Below, piece by piece: positions 18,423 to 27,107 of a stretch of DNA of 64,000 nucleotides. The number at the start of each line of letters is the position of its first letter. Within the stretch, counting starts at the first letter, position 1. Both the position numbers and the translations under genes were made by a program. The notes beneath the pieces were generated by a model. It was given only the letters and a program-made list of their open reading frames with translations. It did not search any database and had not been told where the DNA came from. Source of the stretch: Thalassolituus oleivorans MIL-1 (GTDB lineage Bacteria; Pseudomonadota; Gammaproteobacteria; Pseudomonadales; Oceanobacteraceae); the NCBI RefSeq assembly GCF_000355675.1, contig NC_020888.1:2126883-2190882 (forward strand), given 5' to 3'.

Positions 18423-20107
18423 AGTTCTCAAATACCTTGCGTGGCTATCAGCGCCAATGGCTACCGGCAGATATAACCGCTGGTTTAATTGTGACTATTC
18501 TGCTGATCCCCCAGAGTATTGCCTATGCCCTGCTGGCTGGACTGCCCCCCGTAGCCGGGCTATACGCCTCACTTCTACCGCTAGCCGTTTATGCTTTTTT
18601 AGGTACCAGCCCAACCCTCGCTATTGGCCCAGTCGCCATTGTTTCTCTCATGACGTTAGACGCCCTCTTACCTTTCGCAGCAGCAGGTACTGCTGAATTC
18701 GCAGCACATGCGACCGTCTTGGCGGGATTAACAGGAATTTGGCTATTAGTATTTTTTGCGGTTGGTTTGGGTAGTTGGACTTCTTTTATGAGTCACTCGG
18801 TCATATCGGGTTTTACCAGTGCTGCGGCCATCGTCATTATTATCAATCAACTAAAGTACTTCACGGGTATTGATATTCCTCATGGTGGCGGCAGCTGGTT
18901 TCCGATTGCATATACCTTAGAACATTGGCATGAGGCGGTGCCGATGGCTTTAATGATGAGCGTGGCATCAATTCTTGTTCTGATATTTTGGCAAGGTTAT
19001 GTACCCAAAATAATGTCGCGCTGGAAAATGTCCGCAATCATTTTGCCTTTCGTGACTAAATCAGGGCCTTTAATCATTGTGGTGGTCGGTATATTACTGA
19101 CTCAAGTTGCGGACTTACCGATATCGACTGTCGGTGATATTCCCGCAGGGCTGCCGTCGTTGCAAATCCCCGCCTTCAGTGACGTCGATTGGCGCAGCTT
19201 AATCGCTCCTGCTTTTGTGATTGCTCTTATTGCGTACCTTGAGAACATCTCGATCGCCGGCGCGATGGCAATGCAGCAAAGTCACAGAATTTCACCTAAT
19301 CAAGAACTATTGGCCTTGGGTGTTGCCAACTTAAGCGCAGCGATATCTCAGGCCTACCCCATCTCTGGCAGTTTTGGCCGCAGCATGGTGAACATGAGCG
19401 CTGGAGCCCGTAGTCAAGTCGCAGGACTCGTCACTCTCATTAGTGTTATTTTTGTTTGTCTATTCGCCAGCCATCTCTTTGTGACTCTTCCGCACGCTGT
19501 TCTAGCAGCCATTAACACCATCGCCGTTTGGTCTTTAATTCGCTGGCAAGATGGCTGGCGCGCGTGGCGCTTTCAATACAGTGACGGTCTCATTTGGCTG
19601 CTAACGTTTATGGGGGTTCTGATATGGGGAGCCGAAACAGGAATTGTCATCGGTATAGGAATTTCTTTAATTCTATACTTGCGCCGCACGAGTAAACCCC
19701 ACGTGGTCGAAATTGGGCGCTTAGGTGACTCCGAGCGTTTACGCAGTATCGAGCGCCACCAAGTAGAAACGAGTCCAGAATTACTCATCGTCCGTATTGA
19801 TGAAAATCTATATTTTGCCAATAGCCAGTACTTAGAAAACTACATCTATGACCGCATTTCTCCGAAGTCATCGGTGAAACACGTGATCATTGTCGGCAGT
19901 GCCATTAATTACATCGACTTTTGCGGTTTTGAATCGCTCGAACGAATATTGGAACAATTACGAGGTCAAGGCATCCAACTCCACTTCGCGGAATTCAAAG
20001 GTCCCGTTATGGATCAACTGGGGAAAACCAATCTGCTCACTCAGTTGCAGCCGGGACAGATTTTCATGACCGCAAGTGATGCACTGAGAACACTTGGGCA
20101 TTTATAG
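18419..20107 (+). CDS. SulP-family anion permease with STAS domain
   Basis: A 562-residue protein with 10-12 hydrophobic segments. GLIVTILLIPQSIAYALLAGLPPVAGLYAS near the start is the SulP signature, and the C-terminal 120 residues (ENLYFANSQYLENYIYDR ... INYIDFCGFESLERIL) form a STAS domain. SulP proteins import sulfate or other anions; here, cotranscribed with a persulfide sensor, sulfate or sulfite movement is likely. Start overlaps the regulator by four bases. Confidence 0.9.
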   Translation: MKFSNTLRGYQRQWLPADITAGLIVTILLIPQSIAYALLAGLPPVAGLYASLLPLAVYAFLGTSPTLAIGPVAIVSLMTLDALLPFAAAGTAEFAAHATVLAGLTGIWLLVFFAVGLGSWTSFMSHSVISGFTSAAAIVIIINQLKYFTGIDIPHGGGSWFPIAYTLEHWHEAVPMALMMSVASILVLIFWQGYVPKIMSRWKMSAIILPFVTKSGPLIIVVVGILLTQVADLPISTVGDIPAGLPSLQIPAFSDVDWRSLIAPAFVIALIAYLENISIAGAMAMQQSHRISPNQELLALGVANLSAAISQAYPISGSFGRSMVNMSAGARSQVAGLVTLISVIFVCLFASHLFVTLPHAVLAAINTIAVWSLIRWQDGWRAWRFQYSDGLIWLLTFMGVLIWGAETGIVIGIGISLILYLRRTSKPHVVEIGRLGDSERLRSIERHQVETSPELLIVRIDENLYFANSQYLENYIYDRISPKSSVKHVIIVGSAINYIDFCGFESLERILEQLRGQGIQLHFAEFKGPVMDQLGKTNLLTQLQPGQIFMTASDALRTLGHL

Positions 20108-20150
20108 AACGACGCGTTATCATGATCGCCCTTCTGCAGGAGCTACCACT

Positions 20151-20636
20151 ATGACAACCACCACCCTCGTATTTTTGGTGCTGGCCGTTACTATCATTGC
20201 TGGCCTATCCCTCTATGCATGGCGTCTGACACGTCAAGTCAGCGCCATGAAGCAAGCACAGCAAGATGAAGAAGCCGCAGGTGAATTACACCTTCGCCAA
20301 CACCAAGAAGAATTGGTTGGCGATATTCGTTTTATTGCCCGTGCCGTGATTGCTGGTCAATGTGAAATTACTGAAGGCGTTTTACGTACCCATTATTTAT
20401 TGCACGGCCTTGATGCCGAGGTATGGGCACGCGAAGAACTACACATGATTCGTAATCATTATGATGCAACGCGTGACATGCCAATTTTACAAGCGTACAA
20501 AGAACTATCGAGAAAAGAGCAATTTGCACTGGATAGCCGTCGTCTTAGGCTAGAAGAACAACATAAAGCGGCGATAGAGCGAGAGTTCCGTTGGCTTAGC
20601 AGTTACTCTTTTCCGCAAGTGACACTTTTGCAATAA
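20151..20636 (+). CDS. DUF2489-domain protein
   Basis: A 161-residue protein with one N-terminal membrane helix and a helical cytoplasmic domain (DIRFIARAVIAGQCEITEGVLR..., then HYDATRDMPILQAYKELSRKEQ), as in DUF2489 proteins of unknown function. The ATG at 20151 is preceded by AGGAG at eight bases. It lies between the SulP and YceI genes in the same direction. Confidence 0.8.
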   Translation: MTTTTLVFLVLAVTIIAGLSLYAWRLTRQVSAMKQAQQDEEAAGELHLRQHQEELVGDIRFIARAVIAGQCEITEGVLRTHYLLHGLDAEVWAREELHMIRNHYDATRDMPILQAYKELSRKEQFALDSRRLRLEEQHKAAIEREFRWLSSYSFPQVTLLQ

Positions 20637-20658
20637 CCCCGTTCTGGAGGACGATATT

Positions 20659-21228
20659 ATGCGCTCATTGTTAATGGCTTCTACTCTATTGGTTTCGATG
20701 GCAGCCAGTGCTGATTGGCAGTTGTCAGAGCCATCGCATATACATTTCTTATCGACGAAAAATACTCATAAAACAGAAGTGCATGAGTTTAAGCACCTAA
20801 CGGGTAGCGTCACCAACGATGGAAAAGCAACCTTGATCGTTGATCTCACCAGTGTCGAAACAGGCATACCGATTAGAAACGAACGCATGCAGGAGTTTTT
20901 ATTTGAAACGCCAAAATTTGCAACCGCGACGTTTACTGCGCAAATACCAGCAGACATGATGAGCAAAGCGAACGTAGGTTCATTAGAAAGTTTAGATTTG
21001 TCCGGCCTACTATCGCTACACGGTAAAGAAGTGCCAATCCAATTGCCTGTATTTATTTCACCCGTAGCGGATGGCTCTGTTGTTGTTAGCAGCGCCTTGC
21101 CAATTCTAATCCAAGCTAATCAATTTGATTTGGTTGCTGGCATTCAAAAATTACGGGAGATGGCTGGATTAGAGCGCATTTCTGAAGTCGTGCCAGTGAC
21201 CTTTACCCTGACGTTTAAGCCAGAGTAA
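20659..21228 (+). CDS. YceI-family periplasmic lipid-binding-like protein
   Basis: A 189-residue protein with a signal peptide (cleavage after ASA) and a YceI-type lipocalin-like beta barrel: SHIHFLSTKNTHKTEVHEFKHLTGSV, then SVETGIPIRNERMQEFLFET. YceI proteins bind isoprenoid-type lipids in known structures; the role here is unknown. GGAGG lies before the ATG. Confidence 0.88.
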   Translation: MRSLLMASTLLVSMAASADWQLSEPSHIHFLSTKNTHKTEVHEFKHLTGSVTNDGKATLIVDLTSVETGIPIRNERMQEFLFETPKFATATFTAQIPADMMSKANVGSLESLDLSGLLSLHGKEVPIQLPVFISPVADGSVVVSSALPILIQANQFDLVAGIQKLREMAGLERISEVVPVTFTLTFKPE

Positions 21229-21281
21229 ATTTCCGACTGATTACCGCGATGATAAAAAGTTGCGTGATTAATTAATAGATC

Positions 21282-21308
21282 CCGCTCTTATTTTTTGAGT
21301 AAGAGCGG
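21282..21308. terminator. Possible weak terminator hairpin between convergent genes
   Basis: A 9-bp stem (CCGCTCTTA with TAAGAGCGG) around a nine-base loop containing six T. It lies between the YceI gene and the convergent diguanylate cyclase. Neither side has a following T-run, so termination activity is uncertain. Confidence 0.4.
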
Positions 21309-21315
21309 ATCCAAT

Positions 21316-22311
21316 TCAATCGGCAGCATGAATGAAGCAGTCCCTTCCCTTCCCCTTCGCTTGATATAGATATCCGTCTAAATGGTCTAACAAATCCGCT
21401 AAACCCAAGTTTTGATGAGGGCGCGGAGTAACTGACAAATAACTGCCAGATGAGGTAATCGGCACCTGCTTACCGTCATCATTACGCACATCCATATCGC
21501 GGATCGCTTGCTGTATACGCGCAGCCACCATTTCTAACTGATCCGGCTGACAGCCTGGTAACAATAAGGCAAATTCTTCACCACCTAAGCGCCCAATATG
21601 ATCCGTTGGGCGCATAACGCCTTTCAATGTCTTACAGAGCTGTCTCAATACTCGATCGCCGGTGCCATGACCATGAATATCATTCACCTTTTTAAAATGA
21701 TCAATATCCAGCAATACCATCGCGAACACATGATATTGACGCTGCCCGCGCGACCATTCGCGTTGATAACTGCGCTCAAAACCACGACGATTTTCCGTAG
21801 CGGTAAGCGGATCGGTTAGTGCCAAACGCGATTGCTCTTCAGACTGCTTCACCATGATTAAGCAAGCAGCGATCACCGCCGCCAAGTGCTGCATAAAGTC
21901 AGTTGCCATGCCATTCTGAAAACGATCGGAGTTTGATGAGTACAAGCACAATTGCCCTAGATATTCGCCATTTCGAATTAAGGGTAAGCCCAATCCAGTT
22001 CGCCATGGTGGTGGCGGTGCAATCGGTTCCGCTTTGACCATAGGCAAGCATGCTTTAAATTCAATTTGATTCAGTAAAGTACCTTGTTCTAAATCGAGAG
22101 ATTGGAGCATAGAAGCCTTGAGAACGCCTTCGGGGTCACAGACCTTCAGGGTAACGGCATCCAATTCGAATTGAGACGGTAAGGCTTCGAGTAACAGCGT
22201 CAGAAAATCTAACCAAGACTGGGCGGATAACAATTGCAGTTCGAATGCCTGTAAACGCTGTAACAAGGCTTCATTACGGCGGGCATTCTCCAGTAATTCC
22301 TTTAGTTCCAC
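21316..22311 (-). CDS. Diguanylate cyclase with DUF484/GAF-like sensory domain
   Basis: A 331-residue cytoplasmic protein. Residues 1-170 resemble DUF484 (LLENARRNEALLQRLQAFELQLL...), a GAF-like fold. The C-terminus is a GGDEF domain with RLGGEEFALL, the active motif in GGEEF form, so c-di-GMP synthesis is expected. GTG at 22311 is chosen: AGGAG lies ten bases upstream and longer versions would run into the murI promoter. No obvious inhibitory RxxD site was checked. Confidence 0.82.
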   Translation of the reverse strand: MELKELLENARRNEALLQRLQAFELQLLSAQSWLDFLTLLLEALPSQFELDAVTLKVCDPEGVLKASMLQSLDLEQGTLLNQIEFKACLPMVKAEPIAPPPPWRTGLGLPLIRNGEYLGQLCLYSSNSDRFQNGMATDFMQHLAAVIAACLIMVKQSEEQSRLALTDPLTATENRRGFERSYQREWSRGQRQYHVFAMVLLDIDHFKKVNDIHGHGTGDRVLRQLCKTLKGVMRPTDHIGRLGGEEFALLLPGCQPDQLEMVAARIQQAIRDMDVRNDDGKQVPITSSGSYLSVTPRPHQNLGLADLLDHLDGYLYQAKGKGRDCFIHAAD

Positions 22312-22429
22312 TCGCTTACAGCTCCTATCAAGTTGAAAAGAGTATAGATGCTTGCTGTCATTTCGCTCGGGCTGGGGAAAGATTTGCATTTCTTTGCTAA
22401 ACTGCCGCCTTTCATTTTTTTGCAGTGCA

Positions 22430-23236
22430 ATGAAACATACGGTTCTCATTTTCGACTCTGGTGTCGGCGGCCTCAGTATTTTGCAAGAAGTTCGACAATT
22501 ACTTCCGAACTTAGCGCTTTCTTACCTGATGGATAACGCAGCATTCCCATACGGCGTACAGCCGGATGATGTGCTGCTGCGCCGCATAGTGAACGTCTGC
22601 CGCAGTGCGGTAGAAGTACTGCAACCAGATCTACTGATCATCGCTTGCAATACCGCCAGTACCATCGCCTTGCCTGCATTGCGGCAGCAACTCTCTATCC
22701 CCGTTGTTGGTGTGGTCCCTGCAATAAAGGTAGCGGCAAATTCCGCACCTGGTGGTCACATAGGGCTATTGGCCACTCCGGCAACCATCAATCGTACTTA
22801 CACTGACGATTTGATCGCAGAATTTGCATCAGGTTGCAGTGTTCATCGCTTTGGCAGTAGTGAACTGGTGTTATTGGCAGAAGAATTTATGCTGGGTTAT
22901 GACATAAACAGCGCTCTAATAGAGCATGTTGGAAAGTGGATCGACTCCACTCCTACCATGACGCATGTAGTATTAGGCTGTACACACTTCCCCCTGTTAA
23001 ATCCATTACTACAAAAACAATGGCCGAAGATTCAATGGATTGACTCGGGTAACGCTATCGCGCGACGTGTACAACAATTATTGCCAGTAATACTAGACGA
23101 TAACAAAAGTGGTGAATTGCAACTGTTATGGACAGACGCCAAGCAAATGCCGACTGCTGCTGAGACGTTTCTTAGCCAAATGGGCCCAATTTCCCACGCA
23201 GCACCGCTCTCTGTAAAAGAATTTTCTTATACATAG
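22430..23236 (+). CDS. murI: Glutamate racemase
   Basis: A 268-residue enzyme. FDSGVGGLSIL at the N-terminus, ACNTAST (first catalytic cysteine) and LGCTHFPLL (second catalytic cysteine) are diagnostic. It converts L- to D-glutamate for peptidoglycan. The ATG at 22430 gives the standard N-terminus. Confidence 0.95.
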   Translation: MKHTVLIFDSGVGGLSILQEVRQLLPNLALSYLMDNAAFPYGVQPDDVLLRRIVNVCRSAVEVLQPDLLIIACNTASTIALPALRQQLSIPVVGVVPAIKVAANSAPGGHIGLLATPATINRTYTDDLIAEFASGCSVHRFGSSELVLLAEEFMLGYDINSALIEHVGKWIDSTPTMTHVVLGCTHFPLLNPLLQKQWPKIQWIDSGNAIARRVQQLLPVILDDNKSGELQLLWTDAKQMPTAAETFLSQMGPISHAAPLSVKEFSYT

Positions 23237-23244
23237 AAGTTTCT

Positions 23245-23275
23245 TTGTATAAGTATTTAAAATTTGAGTAAAATA
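23245..23275 (+). promoter_or_regulatory. Candidate promoter and inverted repeat upstream of folE
   Basis: TTGTAT and TAAAAT lie about 18 bases apart, resembling a sigma-70 promoter, and GAGTA-AAA-TACTC overlaps the downstream element (23266-23278). Either could control folE, which starts at 23307. Confidence 0.35.
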
Positions 23276-23306
23276 CTCAGGTATAGAATTTAACTACGGT
23301 AATCAC

Positions 23307-23858
23307 ATGTCGAATCTTGAAACCCTGTACCAACAGGTCCTCTCTGAATTAGGCGAGGATACAAATCGCGAAGGCTTGCTAGACACTCCGAAACGCGCCG
23401 CCAAAGCCATGCAGTTTCTAACAAGCGGCTATGAGACCAATCTCCATGAAGTCGTCAACAATGCCGTATTCACCAGCGATAATGACGAAATGGTCGTGGT
23501 ACAAGGCATTGAATTTTATTCGCTGTGCGAACATCACATGTTGCCATTTATCGGGCGTTGCCATATTGGTTATCTACCCAACGGAAATGTACTAGGCCTA
23601 TCTAAGTTCGCTCGTATTACCGATATGTTTGCCCGTCGCTTACAAATCCAAGAAAATATGACCAAACAAATCGCCGAAGCAGTCGAAGAAATTACCGGCT
23701 GTCGTGGTGTCGGTGTTATTGTCGAAGCGCAACACATGTGTATGATGATGCGAGGAGTGCAAAAGCAAAACTCTATGATGCGCACGTCTGTCATGAAAGG
23801 CGCATTCCGCGAAAATCAAGCTACGCGTGACGAGTTCATGCGTTTAGTTGGTCTGTAA
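23307..23858 (+). CDS. folE: GTP cyclohydrolase I (FolE, type IA)
   Basis: A 183-residue enzyme with [18 protein letters not shown] (zinc ligands Cys and His) and [13 protein letters not shown] (third ligand Cys). It makes dihydroneopterin triphosphate, the first step of folate synthesis. The length matches the short bacterial type. Confidence 0.95.
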   Translation: MSNLETLYQQVLSELGEDTNREGLLDTPKRAAKAMQFLTSGYETNLHEVVNNAVFTSDNDEMVVVQGIEFYSLCEHHMLPFIGRCHIGYLPNGNVLGLSKFARITDMFARRLQIQENMTKQIAEAVEEITGCRGVGVIVEAQHMCMMMRGVQKQNSMMRTSVMKGAFRENQATRDEFMRLVGL

Positions 23859-23884
23859 AAAGGTCATCGCTTAACGGGAGAATA

Positions 23885-25282
23885 ATGCAAGAACTCGAAT
23901 GGTGGATCTGGCCAATATTCCTGTATAGCTTCGGCATACTGGCGGCCATCGATGCGCTATGGCAAGGGCGAACGTCACAAGGAACGATCGCTTGGGTTCT
24001 TGCTCTCCTGTTAATGCCTGCACTTTCGCTCCCCTTTTACCTCTTCTTCGGTTCTCGGCGCTTCCAAGCTTACCGTCGTGCTCGCCGTCATGGCGATGAC
24101 CGAATCAGCGCCACTGAATGCCAAGCCCGTAATGTCTTAGCCGCACACAAATGCCCAACCAATCCGATAACAAAGCCGTTAGAAAGGCTCTTTAGAATCG
24201 GACAACTGGACGGCAATCACTGTGATATTTTGACCACGGGCAACGAAACCTATAACGCTATATTGAACAGCATGCAGTGCGCACAACAAACTCTGTGCGT
24301 GCAATTTTATACCTTCCGCGATGACCAGGTAGGCCAACGTTTTGCTGATGTTATGTGCGAGAAGGCAGCATCTGGGGTAAGCGTTTATCTGTTATACGAC
24401 GAGCTAGGCTCTGGTGGTTTAGACGACGAGTTTTTGCACCGCCTGATTGCTAGCGGCGTAGAAGTTAGCCGCTTCAACCCCATAAAACTACGCAACAGAA
24501 CTCATTTAAACTTTCGTAATCATCGTAAAATCGTCGTTATCGACGGCCAAGTAACATACACAGGTGGCTATAATATTGGCGAAGAATACCTGGGATTGAA
24601 TCAAGAAATTGGGCGCTGGCGCGATACTCACATGTGTATATCAGGGCCTGCGAGCTTAGCCTTTCAACTTTCGTTTACCGAAGACTGGCACTGGGCAACC
24701 GGTATCGAACCAAAATTAAATTGGGACATGCCGTTTGTATTTGGCGAGCAAAAGGTCATGTGCATTAACAGCGGTCCCGCTGATTTTTACGAAAGTGGCA
24801 GCTTATTTTTTACCCATTTAATACATCAAGCAAAAGAACGCTGTTGGCTTGTTAGCCCATATTTTGTTCCGGATCAAACCGTATTTTCTGCATTACAGCT
24901 AGCAGCATTACGAGGTGTCGACATTCGCATATTGCTTCCTGGTAAATCCGATAGCTGGCTAGTAACTCAAGCAACACGAGAGTACGTTCAAATATTAAAG
25001 CGCTCAGGTATCCAGTTTTTTACCTACGACGATGGTTTCTTGCATCAAAAAGTTGCCTTGATCGACGATGAGTGGGCTTGTGTCGGTAGTGCCAATCTTG
25101 ATAACCGTTCTCTACGTATTAATTTTGAAGCAAATGCTTTGGTACAAGATCATGACTTTGCGAGGAAAATCGAAATCATGTTGCTTGAAGATTTCCAGCA
25201 CTCTCATCCAACGCTCGTTGACTCACGTTGGCACAAACAGCTTCTTGGTAAAATATGCCGCCTAATGGCACCGCTGCTCTAA
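23885..25282 (+). CDS. cls: Cardiolipin synthase (phospholipase D family)
   Basis: A 465-residue protein with two N-terminal membrane helices and two HKD motifs: NHRKIVVIDG near residue 210 and LHQKVALIDDEWACVGSANLD near residue 390. The layout and length match ClsA-type enzymes. GGGAGA precedes the ATG. Confidence 0.93.
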   Translation: MQELEWWIWPIFLYSFGILAAIDALWQGRTSQGTIAWVLALLLMPALSLPFYLFFGSRRFQAYRRARRHGDDRISATECQARNVLAAHKCPTNPITKPLERLFRIGQLDGNHCDILTTGNETYNAILNSMQCAQQTLCVQFYTFRDDQVGQRFADVMCEKAASGVSVYLLYDELGSGGLDDEFLHRLIASGVEVSRFNPIKLRNRTHLNFRNHRKIVVIDGQVTYTGGYNIGEEYLGLNQEIGRWRDTHMCISGPASLAFQLSFTEDWHWATGIEPKLNWDMPFVFGEQKVMCINSGPADFYESGSLFFTHLIHQAKERCWLVSPYFVPDQTVFSALQLAALRGVDIRILLPGKSDSWLVTQATREYVQILKRSGIQFFTYDDGFLHQKVALIDDEWACVGSANLDNRSLRINFEANALVQDHDFARKIEIMLLEDFQHSHPTLVDSRWHKQLLGKICRLMAPLL

Positions 25283-25434
25283 TTTTTAAGGCGTTCATCC
25301 ACGATTTAAATGCGGCTGTAAAAGATCGCGCCTGCAGTATCTCTAGCAATGGTCAATTGGCCCTTTTTACTTTATAACTGGTATCTAAAAATCCCCCCAT
25401 ACTAATAACAACATCTATCGTTAGAGGAATTAAC

Positions 25435-26178
25435 ATGTCGCAGCGCATCGTCATCACCGGGGCATCTTCAGGTATCGGAGCCGCATTAGCATGGGAGTAC
25501 GCCGGCCGTGGTTACGATATTGGACTATGCGCTCGCCGAGCTGAAAACATGGAAGTACTTTGCACTGAATTACACGCTCGCTACCCATCACAGCAATTTA
25601 TTTACGAAACATTAGATGTAAATAATCTAGAAAGTGTCGCCCCCGTTTTAAAGACCCTAGCCGCACGCTTAGGTAGTATCGATGTATTGATTGCTAACGC
25701 AGGAGTCACAGGTGTACGCCGCACAGGTAACGGCAAACTGGATATTGACGTCGGCATTATCCAAACAAACTTGCTCGGCGCAATTGCGACCATTGACGCC
25801 GCGATTGCTATCTTCCGCGAACAAGATCGCGGACATCTCGTAGGCATTTCTTCGTTCTCGGCTTTCCGTGGCATTCCGGGCAGTGCCGCTTACTCAGCGA
25901 GTAAAGCAGCCCTTAGCAATTACCTTGAGGCAGTGCGAACTGAGCTGCACAAAAAAAATATTCAAGTAACGACCATACACCCAGGGTTTATCAAAACAGA
26001 CTTAGCCGACAACATGGAGAGATTTCCGTTTGTCATCGAAGCACCGAAAGCCGCAAGATTAATGGCAGAAGCTATTCGTAAGCGCAAAAAGGAAGCAACC
26101 GTGCCAGCATGGCCTTGGAACTTCCTCAGGATATTAATGAAAAAAATGCCCGATAGTGTCGTTGCTAAGATGTTCTAA
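25435..26178 (+). CDS. Short-chain dehydrogenase/reductase
   Basis: A 247-residue classical SDR: TGASSGIGAAL (cofactor loop), NAG in IANAGVTG, and YSASK (catalytic Tyr and Lys) with SSFS before it. Substrate unknown. GAGG precedes the ATG, and a clean terminator follows. Confidence 0.9.
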   Translation: MSQRIVITGASSGIGAALAWEYAGRGYDIGLCARRAENMEVLCTELHARYPSQQFIYETLDVNNLESVAPVLKTLAARLGSIDVLIANAGVTGVRRTGNGKLDIDVGIIQTNLLGAIATIDAAIAIFREQDRGHLVGISSFSAFRGIPGSAAYSASKAALSNYLEAVRTELHKKNIQVTTIHPGFIKTDLADNMERFPFVIEAPKAARLMAEAIRKRKKEATVPAWPWNFLRILMKKMPDSVVAKMF

Positions 26179-26203
26179 AACAAAGATTCAGACTTTTTAA
26201 AGC

Positions 26204-26232
26204 AAAAACGCCATGCTTAGCATGGCGTTTTT
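26204..26232 (+). terminator. Bidirectional terminator between SDR and ompW
   Basis: A perfect 13-bp stem (AAAAACGCCATGC with its complement) and a TTA loop, with A-run and T-run, lies between the two convergent genes. Confidence 0.9.
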
Positions 26233-26258
26233 GTTTCATCTAACGATGGGATAACAGC

Positions 26259-26834
26259 TTAAAACTTATATCCGCAAGATACCATTATCGCGATTGGATC
26301 AATTTCAACATCAGTACCGCTGTCATTTAACTCAGCGTCAATATCAACTTTCCACGCCGCGATACTCGCCAACATGTTGTCGCCCAAATCATAGTTAGCT
26401 CCAAGCGTCATGGCTAAGCCTGTGCTCTTGCCTAAATGAGCAACCGCACCCTCTTCATCAAAGAAAAACGTGTGGTTCACACCAAGGCCAAGGTAAGGCT
26501 GCAACTTCGATTCGCCAGACAATGGAAAATACAGTGCTGAGATCGTTGGTGGTAAGTGTTTTACCGTACCAATGCGTTCACCACCGGCCTCAACTGTGTG
26601 TTTGAACGGCGTGGCAGCGAGTACCTCAACACCAATCTTAGGCGTAGCCATATAGGTCACTGTCAGACCAAGCTGGGTATCATCCTTTACCGTGACGCCA
26701 TCAATCCCACTATCAGACTTAGGATTAACATTAATAATCCCTGCCTTCACCACAATATCGCCTGCTTCGTACGCCATAGCTGGAATCGTAGAGGTTACGA
26801 TCGCGGTGGCTAACAGGGTTTTTAACAGTTTCAT
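26259..26834 (-). CDS. ompW: Outer membrane protein OmpW
   Basis: A 191-residue beta barrel with a signal peptide (cleavage after AMA). GDIVVKAGIINVNPKS at the mature N-terminus, HLPPTISALYFPL in the middle and an aromatic C-terminus ending GYKF are the OmpW signature. It forms a small eight-stranded pore for hydrophobic molecules. AAGGAG precedes the ATG. A perfect Anr/Fnr box 66 bases upstream suggests oxygen control. Confidence 0.93.
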   Translation of the reverse strand: MKLLKTLLATAIVTSTIPAMAYEAGDIVVKAGIINVNPKSDSGIDGVTVKDDTQLGLTVTYMATPKIGVEVLAATPFKHTVEAGGERIGTVKHLPPTISALYFPLSGESKLQPYLGLGVNHTFFFDEEGAVAHLGKSTGLAMTLGANYDLGDNMLASIAAWKVDIDAELNDSGTDVEIDPIAIMVSCGYKF

Positions 26835-26899
26835 AGTGCACTCCTTAGTCTGTGCAGTAACGGAATGAGTGCAGGTTACGACTTGGATGAAATGCGACG

Positions 26900-26913
26900 T
26901 TGATGTACATCAA
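26900..26913. promoter_or_regulatory. Perfect Anr/Fnr box upstream of ompW
   Basis: TTGATGTACATCAA is a fully symmetric match to the consensus TTGAT-N4-ATCAA. Its centre is 72 bases before the ompW start, so activation from about -41.5 would give a 5' leader of about 30 bases; a TAACCT that could be the -10 element lies at the right distance. Confidence 0.8.
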
Positions 26914-27107
26914 GAAATAAAGGATGTGTCTTTTATAGCCAATAGTTACCGTGTTCCAGATCAACTAGAGTACACATTTTGGCTAATTCACCCAAATGTG
27001 GCATAAGTTTTCCATTCCAGTCATGAAAAAAAAGAAAAATAGCCAAGCATGGCCTATATTTAGATCGGGCCAATAGGCGTTTACGAAAACAGAGGGATAT
27101 TGAGGCT

